Shown: positions 48,907 to 62,068, counted from the stretch's first letter. The stretch: DNA of 64,000 nucleotides from Musa acuminata AAA Group (GCF_036884655.1 NC_088327.1:13773001-13837000), one strand, 5' to 3'. Made by a program: numbers and translations. Notes: generated from the letters alone by a model not told the origin.

Positions 48907-51110
48907 ATGGAGAGTTATGATCCTTCCACTATGGACGAGCCATCCAGTTCTGGACGAAAGATCATCCTTCACCCCCTCTATGTCACGAATTCATCGCCTT
49001 AGTTTGATCTGAGGGTATTTTAGGTGAGGGTAAGTAACTGCCAGATCGATGAATCAACACCTGAGCAGCTTACTGTTAATCACATTCTACTTACTCCCGA
49101 CACCATCTTAGAAGTGACCGGTAGAAGAAGTAGCATTTACTCTGATTATGTTTCTTCTTCGCTTCAAAGGGATAGGGTTGATAATAGATCAGAGGAAGCC
49201 ACATTTGTGAGCACAGATAGGGTCGATAAGAGATTGTCTGGTGCTTGCTGGTGTCCTGGAACTGTGTAACTCTAATGGTTATAGTGGGGAAATGAAGAAA
49301 CAGAACAAGAAATGGAGCATGAATTGTCTATCTGTAGTCTCAGCCAGTACGAGCTTTCTGAAAAATAAGCAAATTACGAGTGCAGAGATGAATTTGCCTA
49401 CATTTGAGGTATATGTTGCTGGTTGTTTTTCTGGTGCTCCCATTATTTTGACCAAGACACTTCAGCTTGGTTTCCTCAAGAAGCATCAGGTGAAGGTTAT
49501 GCTGGATTCCATGCCGGAGGATGACACAACAGAATTGAAGAAAGAAATGGATACTGAGGATGCTTTGCAGGTACCTGTCACTTTCTGCATTTCATATCAA
49601 TATGAATAACGATAGTGCACTTCAGATTTTCTTAACATTACTTTAGTGGATAGTGTGTTCTAATTTCTGAGTTGTCAGTTGTATATGATTATTATTCAAA
49701 GGAATGAAGGATTTTTATAGCCCCAATACATGTGAAACCACTTAGACCTACATTATTGATTCACTAGTGCTTTAGTGTCTTTGTTGGTTTGTGCACAGAA
49801 AACAATTCATTATTTCCGTAATGTGTATGCTTAGCTTTCTTACCTGCAGTGCTTGATTATTGAAATTGTTATACCAATCATTGGTGAAAGATTCAAAAAA
49901 TCATGGGAACATGGAAAATCCCAATTCTTGCGCTCTTTGCACCTTTTGTTAATAAATGACATGCTTCTGTTTAATTTGAATATTTATTAGAAATTAAATA
50001 TCTTAACATTGAAGTATACTGTTTTGAATCACCTGTGATACAACTTAGGGAAAATTTTCAAATTTATTTTTGCTGTTTAAGTATCCAAATTCTTTTTTTT
50101 TCTGCAATTCCTCAAATTTCATTCATTACATTTATCACACTAGCCAGATACAACATTTTAGTAGCAATTGGTAGAAAATTTTAAAAAGGTTAAATTGTGG
50201 ACTTAGGGCATTGGTCCAAACTTGTACATTTGAGGAGAAAGTAAAGAGAAAAAGTAGCTAAGATGTATCAGCAATCTTTGGTCCAAATTGTAACTATTCC
50301 ATGGCGTCTTTGTCAGTTGAGGTACTAACAAGTGCTGTAATGTCATTGATGACTCTGGATATAGATTTTGGCAGTCCAGGATCGTAGAAGACCAGTCATG
50401 TTTTTTGCTGTTTGTGAAATTTCATCATTCACAGTCTAAATTGATGAGTACATATGATACTATTATTTATGTAAATAGAAATAAATCCAGACTCATGCTG
50501 AATCTAGTTCTCGCTGGCAAGAGCTTGTTCTTTAATGTATGATACCTGGATTGACTAATCTTGTTTTTTCTTTCTATGCATGAATGCCAGATATCTTCTT
50601 GTTTTCTCTTCTTTCCATGAGTTTGAAGATACATTTTAGTTCTAGGTTTATCTAGATAATTCAGTTGTGTGCATCCTTAGATTTGTCCATTTGGTGGATT
50701 AGAAGTTTCTTCCTTTTTATCCCCCCTACTTTTCTCTATATTTCCTGGTATAATCTTCTTGTAGCCTTATGACTTGCTGCTTGGGATTTTCTTAACAGTT
50801 ATCAGAAGATCGAGGCCACAAACAAGAAACTGATTTGGACATTGACTATGGCGACATATACATGAGAGCTGAGTTTCTGGAAGAAGACAGTGAACTTTCA
50901 TGGTTCAATGCTGGAGTGAGAGTAGGCGTGTGGATTGGTCTTGGTATTTGCCTTGGCATTGGAATCAGTGTTGGTTTGTTGGTCTGCTCCTATCAAGCCA
51001 CCACCCGAAACTTCAAGAGGCGGCTCATCCGATGCTGGGACAAAAACTTTCATAGTTGCAGCAGTTATCAGAATCACAATCACCTGTCTCTGTTTAGAAC
51101 CCTTGTTTGA
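48907..51110 (+). pseudogene. At1g01500-like protein gene, disabled by two stops and a frameshift
   Basis: Exon 1 (48907-49570) starts MESYDPSTMDEPSSSGRK. The frame then hits TAG at 49000-49002, where the family has Trp, and TAG at 49021-49023, where it has Tyr; the residues between and after (FDLRVF, VRVSNCQIDESTPEQLTVNH) fit the family. Around 49205-49240 the frame shifts, and part of the conserved segment is replaced by RVDKRLS, a near-copy of the upstream RVDNRS. The new frame reads LAGVLELCNSNGY and VEVYVAGCFSG-like to CAG|GTACCT. Exon 2 (50799-51110) has a single glycine-rich hydrophobic helix (VGVWIGLGICLGIGISVGLL) and then YQATTRNFKRR; the usual stop is lost and about 26 extra codons follow. 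The family's biochemical function is unknown to me; some databases name it after erythronate-4-phosphate dehydrogenase without clear support. Retained introns mean it is not a retrocopy. Confidence 0.8.
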
Positions 51111-54100
51111 TGAAGCAGGTAACATGTTCTCCTCCATGGTACACATTCTGCTGTGAATGTGTCCAGAGCAGGTTTTGGTTTCTCACATTGAATAGTCGTG
51201 GTGTTTTGCTTGAGAATAGAGGTTTTTTCAGGCATTTGAGATTCTTATGGCAGCATATGCATTCTCCTTCAGCATCAGTCCATGAGACCACACCTCTGCA
51301 CCACTAGGTAGGAAGTTATATTACATTCTTGTACAGGTCATTTCAATTTTTTTAAGCCATGTCCACCATTATTGCTAGGCAATGGATGCTTTGAAAATAG
51401 TCATTTCATCAACTCTTGTAGCAGTATCATCCCTCATTAGAACAAAGTCAAAATGGACCATGTAGCTTTGACTTAAACAAATCCTACCAGGATATGAATC
51501 TGATGGGACTCGATCAGGCGTGATGTAGAGCATATTAATTTTATATGGATGAAACCATTGCATTTTGTCTGATTTGTTCTCTAATCCTTTTCTTGTTTCA
51601 TTTTTGTTAATGATATACAACTCTGATTATTTGATAAATAAGCAAATCTAGTACACATGGCCTCGATCCAGGATCCGAGGAAGATCATTATATACAATCT
51701 ACACTTCTATGAATAAAGAGATTGTATGAATGGATATTAGGAACAATGACATATCTGGGGGATGTTAATACGAACTTGTGTGCAGTTTGTCCACAAGTTC
51801 AAGTCTCTACTAAAGATGATTTTATTGGGGCCTTCTTAAAATAATTATGAATACAATGAAACTCTTTACGACCATTAAGTATAGCTTATTCAATTCATCT
51901 ACTGCTACATTTCTGATTGCTGGTGATTCCTCGTAAAATTGTTGCACTGAATCACATCTAAAAGCTTTGCAGCTTACAGTGAACTAGTTCTCCAAAAATG
52001 AGCTAATTGATATCAGGAGAACAGCTCTTTCTGAATAGCCAAGCACTTGTTGGAAAGTGATGATATTCTTGAGTATCCTTTTTGTTCCTCTTATGTCAGA
52101 ATTATTATCCAGTGTCGAGCAGTTTTAGTTCTGTAGCTGTAATGAGATGTGAGAGCTATTCCAATATGTTTCTTTGGTTGATGCTTTTCTATCTATGTGT
52201 GCACATTCATGGTGAAAATAAATGATCAAACACACATGGAAAACAAAGTTTTAGGCAGAAAGTGTTCATTCAGTTTCTGAGGATGAGAATTTCTATGTTT
52301 GAAGTCATTTCTTTTCCTTTTGTCCTAAGAATAAACTATTCAAGTCATAGAGTTTATAATATGCTGCTGAGATGCCTCCTTTATGTTGCATTGATGATGG
52401 TGCTTGTCATACAACCATTGTCTGCAAAAAAATAGAGCAATATATTGTCATAGAGTTTTATATTGTTTTAAGAAAAAAGAGCACTAAAAATTGCACAACT
52501 GGTATGCAAATAAGACAATTATCAGAATCTTAAGTTTAAACTATCTATAAATTAGTTGTAGGTGATATTTATGATATCATTTTAGAATTAAACATTATTC
52601 TAGAAGGATTTCAATCTCTTTTTGCATATTTTATGGAGCAAATGCAAACTAAAAAGTAAAATATGATTAAAATTTTAAAACTATTAAATATTTATGAGAA
52701 CACTAATAGAAGCTATATTTATTGTTAAAGTAAGATTCAGTGTACATTAGTGAAGATACAAAGCTATAAGTTACATTTATAAAACAATAGCTAAATTTTC
52801 ATAACTTCAACTTTGAACCATTTATAATGCCACATATTTATTTTTTAAATGTTAGTAGAGTTGGAGATGATCGTACCCTCGCTCATCTTTGGAACTCCTC
52901 TTACCACACGCTAATAGTGGTAGACGAGAGGCAAAGCCAATAGGGTGAGGGTGAGCATAGACGAGAGTGAGGGGTACGTCGTTAAGGCTCTCCTTCGTTC
53001 CATTGTTGACCTTTGTGAAGGGGTAGCAACTAAGGTTGAGTCTAAGGCAGATGCATCAACAACAACAATGACATCAACACACTATTAGGTGATGTTGATA
53101 TCGTTAACGAGCGACAACAAGTCATTGTGGATGATGAGAGAGGAAGAAGAGAGTAGAGGTGAGGGTGACAAAAAAAAAAAAAAAAAAAAGATCAAGGAAA
53201 GATGGAAGAAGAGGTGAGGGCAGAGGAAAAGGAGAGGGATGCTAGGGCGATGAGAATGAAAGGTAAGGACAACAAACGAAAATGACAACCAATGAGGTGG
53301 AGGTTAGGGGCAATGTCATGTTTTAGGAAAAAAATATTTTACAAGAATAAATAAAAAATTGATGTTAATAAAAAAAAAGAGATTTAAAAAAAAATGTATC
53401 CAATTGCGTTTACCGAGATAGGACATTGTATACAAAATGGGATAAATTTCATAACATCAACTTTAAATCATTTATAAAGATTTTATACTTTTTTGATATT
53501 TTAATAAGTCAAATGTTATTTTTTAATATTTTAGTATATCAAATGTTATACGAAATATGTGGCACAAAATGTGCACTAGAAAAATAAAAATTAGGTTATA
53601 ACATGTTAAATTACATTTACATAACATATTAATGAATAAGATATATGAATCAAATTGTTATATAATTATAATTAAATTAGTATTATATTCTGATAATGTC
53701 AAATATCATTCTACCAATGATGTGCATCAGACACTGACATTACAATAATGTGATGACAGTGACATTTGAAATCTCATGAGACCTCACATTTTTTGCCTTT
53801 TTAGTATATTAATAAATAAAAATGTCCTTTCTACATCCAACCATCATTGACAGATTCTGCAATATTTTAGTTCATAAACTAATTTATTTATGGCCAAAAC
53901 CCATATTAAGCATGTTCAAGTGTCAAGAGTGAAGTGCAATGGGGCCTTCTTTTAGTTCCCACTGATTTGGAGAGTGGTGGAAATTACATTTTGTTTTTAT
54001 TATATTTTCACAATAAACAAACTATAAAGAAAATTCTAAAATATTCATTTACCCATTAGAGAAAGAATTAGAAGAAGCTTGCACTACCACCGTCAGATCT

Positions 54101-55583
54101 AAGATAAGCGGGAGAGATGAGATCACGATTTAAAATGAAGATGTCAAAAGGACTTCTTCGTCATTAGGTGAAAAGATGATGTCCAACTTAGTAATTTAAC
54201 ATCCATCTGAGGCTCTTCACATGGGTTGTCGATCTCAGAAGCTCGGTTCGTTTTGCCGGCGAAGCCTTTCGTCCGTCTTCTTCGATCCTTCCCATCCTTC
54301 CGTGATCCTTTCCTGAGAGATTCTTGGCGGGTAATCTCGTGTTCTTCATCGGAGATATCTGCTGGTTTGAAAAAAATTGTAATTTCCGTGGAAAAATCGT
54401 GCTTTTTGGTGATTTGTCGTGTTTGTTTCTTTTTCTTCCATCTAAAAATGGCATCTTATTGGTCTTGATTTTGATAAATCAAGCATTGGTTTGGCAATTT
54501 CTTCTATTCTCGTTCCTGGATAGAGTTCTTTACTTTGAATGAGTGATCTGCGGTTGGTTGGGGAATTCTAGGGTTTCTTTTCACTCGTTCAAACGTGGTT
54601 GGATCTGGGTTGCAATATACTTCAGTTATCAACTTGTTCTTGCGATAAATGCGGTGTTATGTGCTGATGATTCATAAATTCGTTTCATTCTTGAATCTGT
54701 TTATTGGTGCATCCGTATTTGGTTTCTTAGATTTGCAGTTGCCAATGCTGCTAAAGCCATGAACTCAGTAGAACTCTACTTGTATTGATTTTCGTAGATT
54801 AGGTATGCAGCCTGCTGTTCTACGTCAAATGGATTAGAATGTGTCTTCCTTGAGTTCTGATGAAATCTAGGAATGGTGGTGATGAAAGCATTACAGTCGG
54901 TTCATATCTGCATCTGAGCTCGTAGTTCGAGCTTATTTTTCCTTTATAGTATGTAGATCTTATGTTACACAGTCAGAAGAAAATAAGAGTGTATTATATG
55001 TATCAAGCTACATGTATAATTCTTTAGATGACAACCCATGCGAACAGGGCAAGTCTACATACGTTGACCCTTCTTGCATTGTTTGTGATAGTCTTAGTTC
55101 TTTTAGCTAAATTTCGTAAGGCCCTGTGATGGTCTTTTTGTTCTCGTGGCAAAATTTTCACCTTGATCTGATTTGGATTTGAACCTTATATGTTCCAAAG
55201 GGTGGATTTGCTGGTAATTGCATAAGACCATATTTCTATTTGTAGGGACATAAATTAGGGTTCTAGGAGATGTAAATGGAACTGCAATCTCAAAACAGAA
55301 TTTTCTTCCTGATACTAAATCTGTGGTGCCTAGATGGAAATCAACTCAGTCATTCTTGCTCCTAGAAGATTGTTAGCCACATGTAATATCCATGTTGATA
55401 AGATCAGTTTTTTAGGAGATCACATTAACGAGATGAAGATCACTCACTTCAGGAGGTCTCCTTCTTTTTCAGGTTTGTTTTGAGCACTCTTCAGGAGGTG
55501 ATCGATCATCAGAAATGGATATGGTGTCCATTTATCTATTGCTGTTTTTCACCACTAGTTTGTGATACCTTGCATCTCGCAGA
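51111..55583. other. AT-rich intergenic region and leader of the RING gene
   Basis: No supported gene from 51111 to about 54190. A homopolymer A run of about 20 bases lies at 53170-53190 inside a GA-rich patch (52860-53290). From about 54200 the sequence looks like a transcribed leader: a GC-richer block ends at GGCGG|GTAATC (about 54330), a plausible donor for a long 5' UTR intron. TCTCGCAG at 55575-55582 is an acceptor one base before the RING gene's ATG, and TTTTTCAG at about 55473 is an alternative. Confidence 0.45.
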
Positions 55584-56390
55584 ATGTGGAGTTTTGCTAG
55601 GAATATGGTTGCTGGAAAATTTGGCTCCGAGAACACCTGTGCAAAATCAAGCATGTCTAATCCTGATTGTTCCGATGATGAGATTTCTTCCTGCACCAGT
55701 AAAGAAGAAGGCTTGGAGTGCCCAATTTGTTGGGAATCATTTAATATCGTAGAGAATGTGCCTTATGTCCTATGGTGTGGGCACACTCTATGCAAGAATT
55801 GCGTCCTGGGACTCAAGTGGGCTGTAGTCAAACTTCCGACTGTACCAATCCAGCTACCGTTCATCATCTCCTGCCCATGGTGCAATACGTTGTCTCTGCG
55901 GTTGATTTACAAGGGTAATCTCACATTTCCCCGGAAAAACTACTTCCTTCTCTGGATGGTTGAGAGCATGAATTGTGATAGGCCAAGATCTGACTCCATT
56001 CATGAGGAACACCATCCTGTGTGGCCTTCAGCTGGCAACCAGCCACGGGGAAGTCATGGTTTCCAGCACCATATCATCCGAAGAACTCCAAACATGCATG
56101 CAGAACACTTGGACCACAACCAAACTGATGCAGGCTCCGCTAATAATTACTTCAATATGGAGCGGATCCATGCTTCCTTATGCAAGTCACTAGCTCTCTT
56201 TGTACAATTTACAGCCAAGTTTCCACTTGTGATCATCTTCCTTCTCATAGTCCTTTATGCCATCCCTGCAAGTGTTGCCATCTTAGTTCTGTATATCCTC
56301 ATCACTGTCCTGTTTGCCTTGCCTTCCTTTCTGATGCTATACTTTGCTTACCCTACCTTGGATTGGCTTGTGAGAGAAATTCTTACTTGA
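55584..56390 (+). CDS. C3HC4 RING-finger protein with C-terminal membrane segments (probable E3 ubiquitin ligase)
   Basis: A single coding exon of 268 aa. The RING finger has all eight ligands: C46, C49, C65, H67, C70, C73, C97 and C100, in the order CPIC, CGHTLCKNC, CPWC. Such domains recruit E2 enzymes and transfer ubiquitin, so E3 activity is the likely role; the substrate is unknown. A His-rich linker (about 139-185) follows. Residues about 213-256 are strongly hydrophobic (PLVIIFLLIVLYAIPASVAI and so on), enough for two membrane passes, so the RING probably sits on the cytosolic face of an endomembrane. The arrangement matches a family of plant RING/U-box superfamily proteins with a C-terminal anchor. 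The ATG lies one base after a splice acceptor, so the 5' UTR is on an upstream exon. The frame is intact. Confidence 0.88.
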   Translation: MWSFARNMVAGKFGSENTCAKSSMSNPDCSDDEISSCTSKEEGLECPICWESFNIVENVPYVLWCGHTLCKNCVLGLKWAVVKLPTVPIQLPFIISCPWCNTLSLRLIYKGNLTFPRKNYFLLWMVESMNCDRPRSDSIHEEHHPVWPSAGNQPRGSHGFQHHIIRRTPNMHAEHLDHNQTDAGSANNYFNMERIHASLCKSLALFVQFTAKFPLVIIFLLIVLYAIPASVAILVLYILITVLFALPSFLMLYFAYPTLDWLVREILT

Positions 56391-58823
56391 TATTTCGTGA
56401 AGCCAAAGAATTCCACTCAAAAGATGTACGCATGGTTTTCCGCTTATTTTCTGTATAAAGATGGTTTTCTGTGGCAGTTTTGTGGCACTTGAGGTGTGAC
56501 GGAATTGCTTCTTTCATGCTGTGACTGCAGATCAAGTTATTGTCATCACGTTGCCTGACTATGTATTCTACTTTGCTGAAGGTTAAACTAGGCCTTTCGG
56601 TCTGTCTGTTTTTTTTACTTGGATGGTTTAATCTTGTTTGCAAAATATTTGTCAGGAATCATCATATTTATCCAAGAATGTATCAGTGGTGTATGATACA
56701 GTCAATTCTTGCTTCGATATTTTATTTCTTGAACTTACTCTTCAGTCTCATGATATTACTATTGCTTGCATCTTTTGCTTTAGTGTCCATAGAGACCAGA
56801 TTGTTATTGACATATCAGAAATCAAAACTTTATTCACTATATTCGGAGTTAATCAAGTGAATGTACACTACAAAGAACTCACCAATCTTCAAGTTAGTGT
56901 ATCAGCATAGATATGACCTTTGGAGATTAGCTTGTCATGACATTCAATCATGCTCATGCTAGTTTGACTTTGCCTCGAGTGCCTGATGTGGTGGTGTAAA
57001 CAATTTATAATGGTTAAATACGCATATAGTACGATATCTTATACTTCATTTTGATTTTAAACAGTTAATGCATAGAAGTTCAAATTTAAGGAGTTATATA
57101 TGTTGGCTACAACACTAATCAAGAAGTAGGATTTAGGAGTATTAATATCTAATTCAGAAGATGTAAGATTATTATGTAAGAAGCCTGAAATTTTGAGGAG
57201 TGATTAAAAACATTTTGTTGCTAAAATCTTATATTTCACTTAATTGCAGTGATTACTTTTACAATGGGATGGAAGCATAAAGTACAGAGAGCATCATGGC
57301 TCCAAATGTTACAAAGATACTGGGAGATTTTGGGTTCATTACTCTACAAGAAGAGCAGAATCAATCAAGAGTATCATTGCGGTAGAAAGAAGAGCTAAAC
57401 ATTCTTAGTAAATTACTAAAAGAGTTAATTTTGATCCACTTAAAGTGTAAATCTTTGATGGTATTAATAGCAGAAATATGAATATTTTGCATCTTCTGCA
57501 GTTTTGTGTGTTTTATCTTTTCCATTTTTTTACCTTGGAAATTAATCTCAGGCCTTTGCTTACACTCATTCCTCCTGCTTTCAAGACAAAGCACATCAAA
57601 TTGTCATCTGCTACCTTTGATACACTGAATCGTGACCAGAGAATGCGACATAATAATCAAATGCTAAGCACTGCTCTCACAGAATAACACAAAGATGTCA
57701 AAAAGATGGAGTGATTTAACCTCACAGTTAAGACAAAATATTCACTAAAATTTTGATCCGACAAAGGTCCGACATCGAAGACGGAACTGATCAGTTATTC
57801 AAATGATAATACATGGTATAGATCGGTATTGGTTTCAATAATAGCCATTATTTACCACACAAAATACTGCGATCCCACAAGTGTAAGCAATAACATAGGA
57901 CCCAGAGTTCTAAATTGTTATCAAGCATTTGACAACAAGTAAGCTACCTCACCATCTTACAAAGCTCCGGATGATACTAATAAGAATCTTCCAGTAATGC
58001 AGCAGCTCTTCTACCACAAAATCAATTTTATAGAATATCAAAAGTTCCCTTTTAACAACTTCCCTCTATCCTCTAAAACATATGAAGCTTTCAAGGATGC
58101 CAACTCAGGCATCCAACTTGCAAAACTTATGTCAAGGACGTTACAGAAAACACCACTCGGACTCTTAAGTTAGACTATGATATGAGATGGGGAAAGTAGA
58201 ATATGTTTCTATATATGAAATTACAAGACAGCCCCACATTTATAGGTCGGTGAGAGGTTACCCAAGCCAAATCTGATCTGGGAAGTCAGGAGGTCATGGC
58301 ACCATGGATCTGGTGGCGTAGCCAATGACGGATGTGTTGATCGGACACTGAAGTGGATGCTGATCAGACGCATGCCGGTGTTGTTGATGATCACATGCTG
58401 ACATGGCTAATCATCCATGTGACATTGTCAGTATAACAGAATTCTCATATTTCTATTTGCATACTGATACTCTTCAGACATGGACTAATCAAGAAAACAT
58501 TAGGACACTTGCTCCAGACAGTATAGCATTAGAGTGATTTGACATGATCATTAAGCATTATTTATAATGTGCACGTGCTGTTCCAAAGGACTCTGGTTGA
58601 CCGATGACCATCTTGATGTAACATATTTGAACCCACAGACCATCAATGAAGGCACTACTTCAAACTGCTTCCTGACAGATATGCTTATGTACTATGTCTA
58701 GTCCATAAACTAAGCAATAAACACAGTATGATTCATATTTGAATGACAACTACAGTTGATTCATTATGAAGTGAAAAGATGAATATCGAAGAGTTCTAAT
58801 CTGTCCTTCACGGCAAAATTAAA
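56391..58823. other. Intergenic region between convergent RING and unknown genes
   Basis: No supported gene. The first few hundred bases are probably the RING 3' UTR and the last few hundred the 3' UTR of the minus-strand gene. At about 57770-57850 GATCCGACAAAGGTCCGACA and ATGGTATAGATCGGTATTGG resemble the GGTCC/GGTATTGG edge words of the dispersed repeats in the xylanase introns. At about 58300-58420 there are repeated GATCGGACAC/GATCAGACGC phrases. Confidence 0.4.
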
Positions 58824-60083
58824 TTATTTCCATAAATCATACCTTAACCTGTGAATGTGATACACATTCCCTCTGTATGTGAGAGACCTTTCCTCGGCCT
58901 CAGGACACCAAAGATGTCCTTGCAACTCCAATACTCCATCCATAGCTGCTGTTTGCCACACAAGCTGGTAAACACTCAAAGCTCTGTTCAGCTGCATAAT
59001 CCCACTCCTTATTGACCCTTCATCAGAAGAATGTAAGATCTTTCCAATGTACAAGTATGTAGTACCACCACACTCGTAAATCCCTCCACTAACCTCAACT
59101 TCAATATCTCTGATGGTTCCATGCAGATAATACAGCAATAGAGTGAACAAACACTTGGAAGAGTGCCCTAAGCACTTTGTAAACTTCTTCTGGACTAGGT
59201 AGTCCTGCCGTCGAACTTCCTTGTGACTAATGTCTCTCTCAACCAGAATATCCTTGATTTGGTACAATCCTTCTTTCATGATATCAAGCTTGGAGAGGTG
59301 ATATGTCAAGTTCTGCTCTTGGCCCAAGACCTTTGAGAGATCAACAAACATATCAAGAACTTCTTCCCATTTGCGTGATGGCAGCGACTTCTCGACCTTA
59401 TTTGAAGGGGCTGGTCGCATCCACGACGGGGAGGAAGCACTTGAACCCTTGATATCTGTCAAAAACTTTATACAGCTGAATAGTATCTGCTCACCCATCT
59501 CGAAAGCCTTAGAATGGCATGCTAAGCAGTCCATTTCATGTTTCAAGTCTTGGAGAACCTCCTCAAGCACTCCCCACCAAATACTGTGCTGTGTAACTTG
59601 CGGACATAGTGCCAAACGAACATGCTTCCTCTTCTGAACTGAGACATTAAGGAAGTTACAAACTTGGGTAAGTGAAATCAGCGTCATCAAGCTCCTTTCA
59701 CTCGCTCTACAGAAAAGTTTTGGAGATACGAGTGGTGCAGCCAGTGCATTTGTCTTCCTTTGGGAGAGCTGCAATGTGGTAGGCTCGATGAACGCTTTCG
59801 CAAGCGACTTGAAGGTCTCCATATGGCTGATGATATGGTCATCTGTAATGACAGCACTGTCATTGATGCTGATTATCCTTCCATCTATCTGCTTGACATC
59901 TTTTAGAACATGTGTCAGTCTGATTATTTTAGCAGCAGCCGCTCTGTACCATTCTGATGGCAGCAACTCTTCACTGCCAAGTTCATCAGCTTGGTGGTAG
60001 AATGCCAAATTCCAAAACGGAAGACATCTAATATGCCTACCCGTTATGGACTTGCAGCGAAGAGCAAGAGTAGATCGAATCAT
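58824..60083 (-). CDS. Conserved-looking plant protein of unknown function (419 aa)
   Basis: A single uninterrupted coding exon starting MIRSTLALRCKSITGRHIRC and ending LRYDLWK before TAA. A TTG three codons upstream is in frame, but the ATG at 60083 is the natural start. The N-terminus is basic and rich in Arg, Ser and Cys, which could be an organelle-targeting peptide. The remainder looks mostly alpha-helical and soluble, with Leu-rich stretches (LMTLISLTQVCNFLNV, SKLDIMKEGLYQIKDILVE) and a Trp/His-rich region (QHSIWWGVLEEVLQDLKHEM). Near the C-terminus are GGIYECGGTTYLYIGKI and ELQGHLWCPEAEER. I recognise no catalytic motif or named domain. Length, codon use and the absence of stops support a real gene. 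A donor-like AAG|GTAGTC at about 61107 suggests a leader exon upstream at 61108-61350 and a 1-kb 5' UTR intron. Confidence 0.8.
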   Translation of the reverse strand: MIRSTLALRCKSITGRHIRCLPFWNLAFYHQADELGSEELLPSEWYRAAAAKIIRLTHVLKDVKQIDGRIISINDSAVITDDHIISHMETFKSLAKAFIEPTTLQLSQRKTNALAAPLVSPKLFCRASERSLMTLISLTQVCNFLNVSVQKRKHVRLALCPQVTQHSIWWGVLEEVLQDLKHEMDCLACHSKAFEMGEQILFSCIKFLTDIKGSSASSPSWMRPAPSNKVEKSLPSRKWEEVLDMFVDLSKVLGQEQNLTYHLSKLDIMKEGLYQIKDILVERDISHKEVRRQDYLVQKKFTKCLGHSSKCLFTLLLYYLHGTIRDIEVEVSGGIYECGGTTYLYIGKILHSSDEGSIRSGIMQLNRALSVYQLVWQTAAMDGVLELQGHLWCPEAEERSLTYRGNVYHIHRLRYDLWK

Positions 60084-61350
60084 GTGCCACAACGTTAGAT
60101 ATCAGTGCTCCTTTATCTAGTCCTATGTGCATGCAGCAACATGACTGTGTCTCCTTCCTCTTTGGAAACAAAGCTGAAGTTAGTAAGACAACAGGCAATC
60201 AAGCACAATGAGAATGCGAAGCAACTATTATCCAAGCAAAACAAGAAAGTTTGATACAAGGATCCGTGTGTTCGTACTTGATCAGCAGGTGCACATCAGC
60301 AAAAGGTGGGAGAAACATATATGGCTTGCACAAGGGTTCCAAAAGAAAAAGAAAAAAAAAGGCATTTTGTCAAGCATTAGATATGCACAGCTCATGAATT
60401 AGCAAAACGATCACTTGTTATCGTTGTTAGCAGAATTGGACCAGGCAACGACCAAGACGAGAGTTTGGCAATAGGTCGTTTGTTGAACCAATGGATCGAC
60501 ATGTAAAATTAAAAAAACATTTTAAAAATACAAAATCAAATAAAAACTGGTTATAATATCAGCAAGATAACTAAAATTTTCAAAGAAAAGGAACAATATT
60601 TAGCACTTATGCACTAAAACACTAAAAATGTAGTGATGTTAGCTCACTCCTTCGATATAGCAATCTAAGAATCAACCAAATATTGTTTTTGCAAAATGCC
60701 TTGCAGTAATTGTCTTCAAAGGTGGTAATGTTGCTTCACTCCATTGATTGTCTTTAATGATAGAAACAGAATGTCTATTTTATAATGTCTGAGTTAGCTT
60801 GTTACAAGTAACCCAAAAAAGAAGGAAAAAGAGATGGCTTTGTGCACTCCAGTGGAGTACACCAAATTGACATGCTTCACTGTCACAACCCCATAACATA
60901 AACTGAGCCCTAAAGTTTGAGACTTGAGAAATAATAGACAAAAGGATTGAAAGAAAAAAACCAGAAATCGAAACGAGAGCTGAGAAACAAAACGAAGCAG
61001 AGGAGACATTCAACAGAAGAATAGACTGGAGAGAAAAGTAGGTAGGCCGAGAAGACATTACCAAGGGATAGATAGCGCATTAGATGATTGAATGATTCCA
61101 AGACTACCTTATCATCCAGAAGGCAGCGAGAGAGGAGAAAGGATGGCGGCTGAGACAGAGGGGACGGGTAGAGAGAGAGAGAGAGACGGCCGTGACAGTG
61201 ACGAGAAAGGGGGAGAATAATGGCGGCGAGAGGTTCCTCGGCGGCGTGGCTCGAAGACCAATCGGCAGGGTCGATTTATTGGAATCTTGAGGGCATTATA
61301 GTCATTATAGCTCCGATAAGTCTCAACCAGAGAAGATGAAATGGGCACAT
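60084..61350 (-). other. Probable 5' UTR intron, leader exon and promoter of the unknown-function gene
   Basis: The GC-rich block at 61110-61260, reading on the minus strand, contains a (CTCT)n-type run (plus-strand GAGAGAGAGA at about 61172-61186) and ends in a donor-like site at about 61107. This is typical of a plant leader exon. The intervening 60100-61100 is AT-rich and shows no other gene. Confidence 0.45.
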
Positions 61351-62065
61351 AATCGGGCCCACTATATGAATAAATGGGCCTTAAATGAGCTGTCCGATGA
61401 AACCTAACTTGAACTTGATTTTATTTCTTTATTTATTTTATTTATTAATTCATTTCTCATTCTCTATTTTCCACATGCTTCTCTCTGGAAAAAGATTTTT
61501 TATTGACAAGATTTCATCCATATGCATAGTGAGTTTAATGATGCATTAATCCCTCTAATTCAAGTCTAGCACAAAGGCTATGCACGTACAAAAGTGCCTT
61601 GGCAGTTAATCTTGCTGGTTGATATTTTAATTGACATTAATATTTTATCATAATAATTAATGTCTAGTGACTAATTATATATTAACCTTTGTAGTTAGAT
61701 TTTTTTAAGTCCCTAGATTTAAAAAATTTATATTAGAATCCTTATAGTTATAAAAGTGAAACATTTAGTTTTATTTATCTTAACATCGTCATTTATACCA
61801 ACGAAAAACACATGAGAGCACATGCAGAAATGATATTAAAATAATATATAATTTTTTTTAATATTCTAATTATATTTTCAATGATAACGGATGATAATGT
61901 CGTTGGGGGCATAGATAATTGTTGTTGTTATAGTCAGTAAGATCACTAAAGACTTCTATGACTTCTTGTAGGGAGAGGAGGATAAGAAGAGAGAGCGACG
62001 GTGAGAGGTGAGGCAAAGAAAGAGGATAATGCTTTACATCTGTGTTGACATCAACACATATATCG
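61351..62065. other. AT-rich intergenic region with dispersed repeat copy 2
   Basis: No gene. 61660-61800 repeats the ordered words seen at 13020-13220 (TAATTATATATTA, TTGTAGTTAG, TATAAAAGTGAAACATTTAG). The block then runs into the edge of the minus-strand retroelement at about 62040-62070. Confidence 0.45.
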
Positions 62066-62068
62066 TGA

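Noticed and set aside
59371..60000. Two plus-strand open frames of 74-88 codons
   Set aside because: They are shadows of the long minus-strand gene at 58824-60083.
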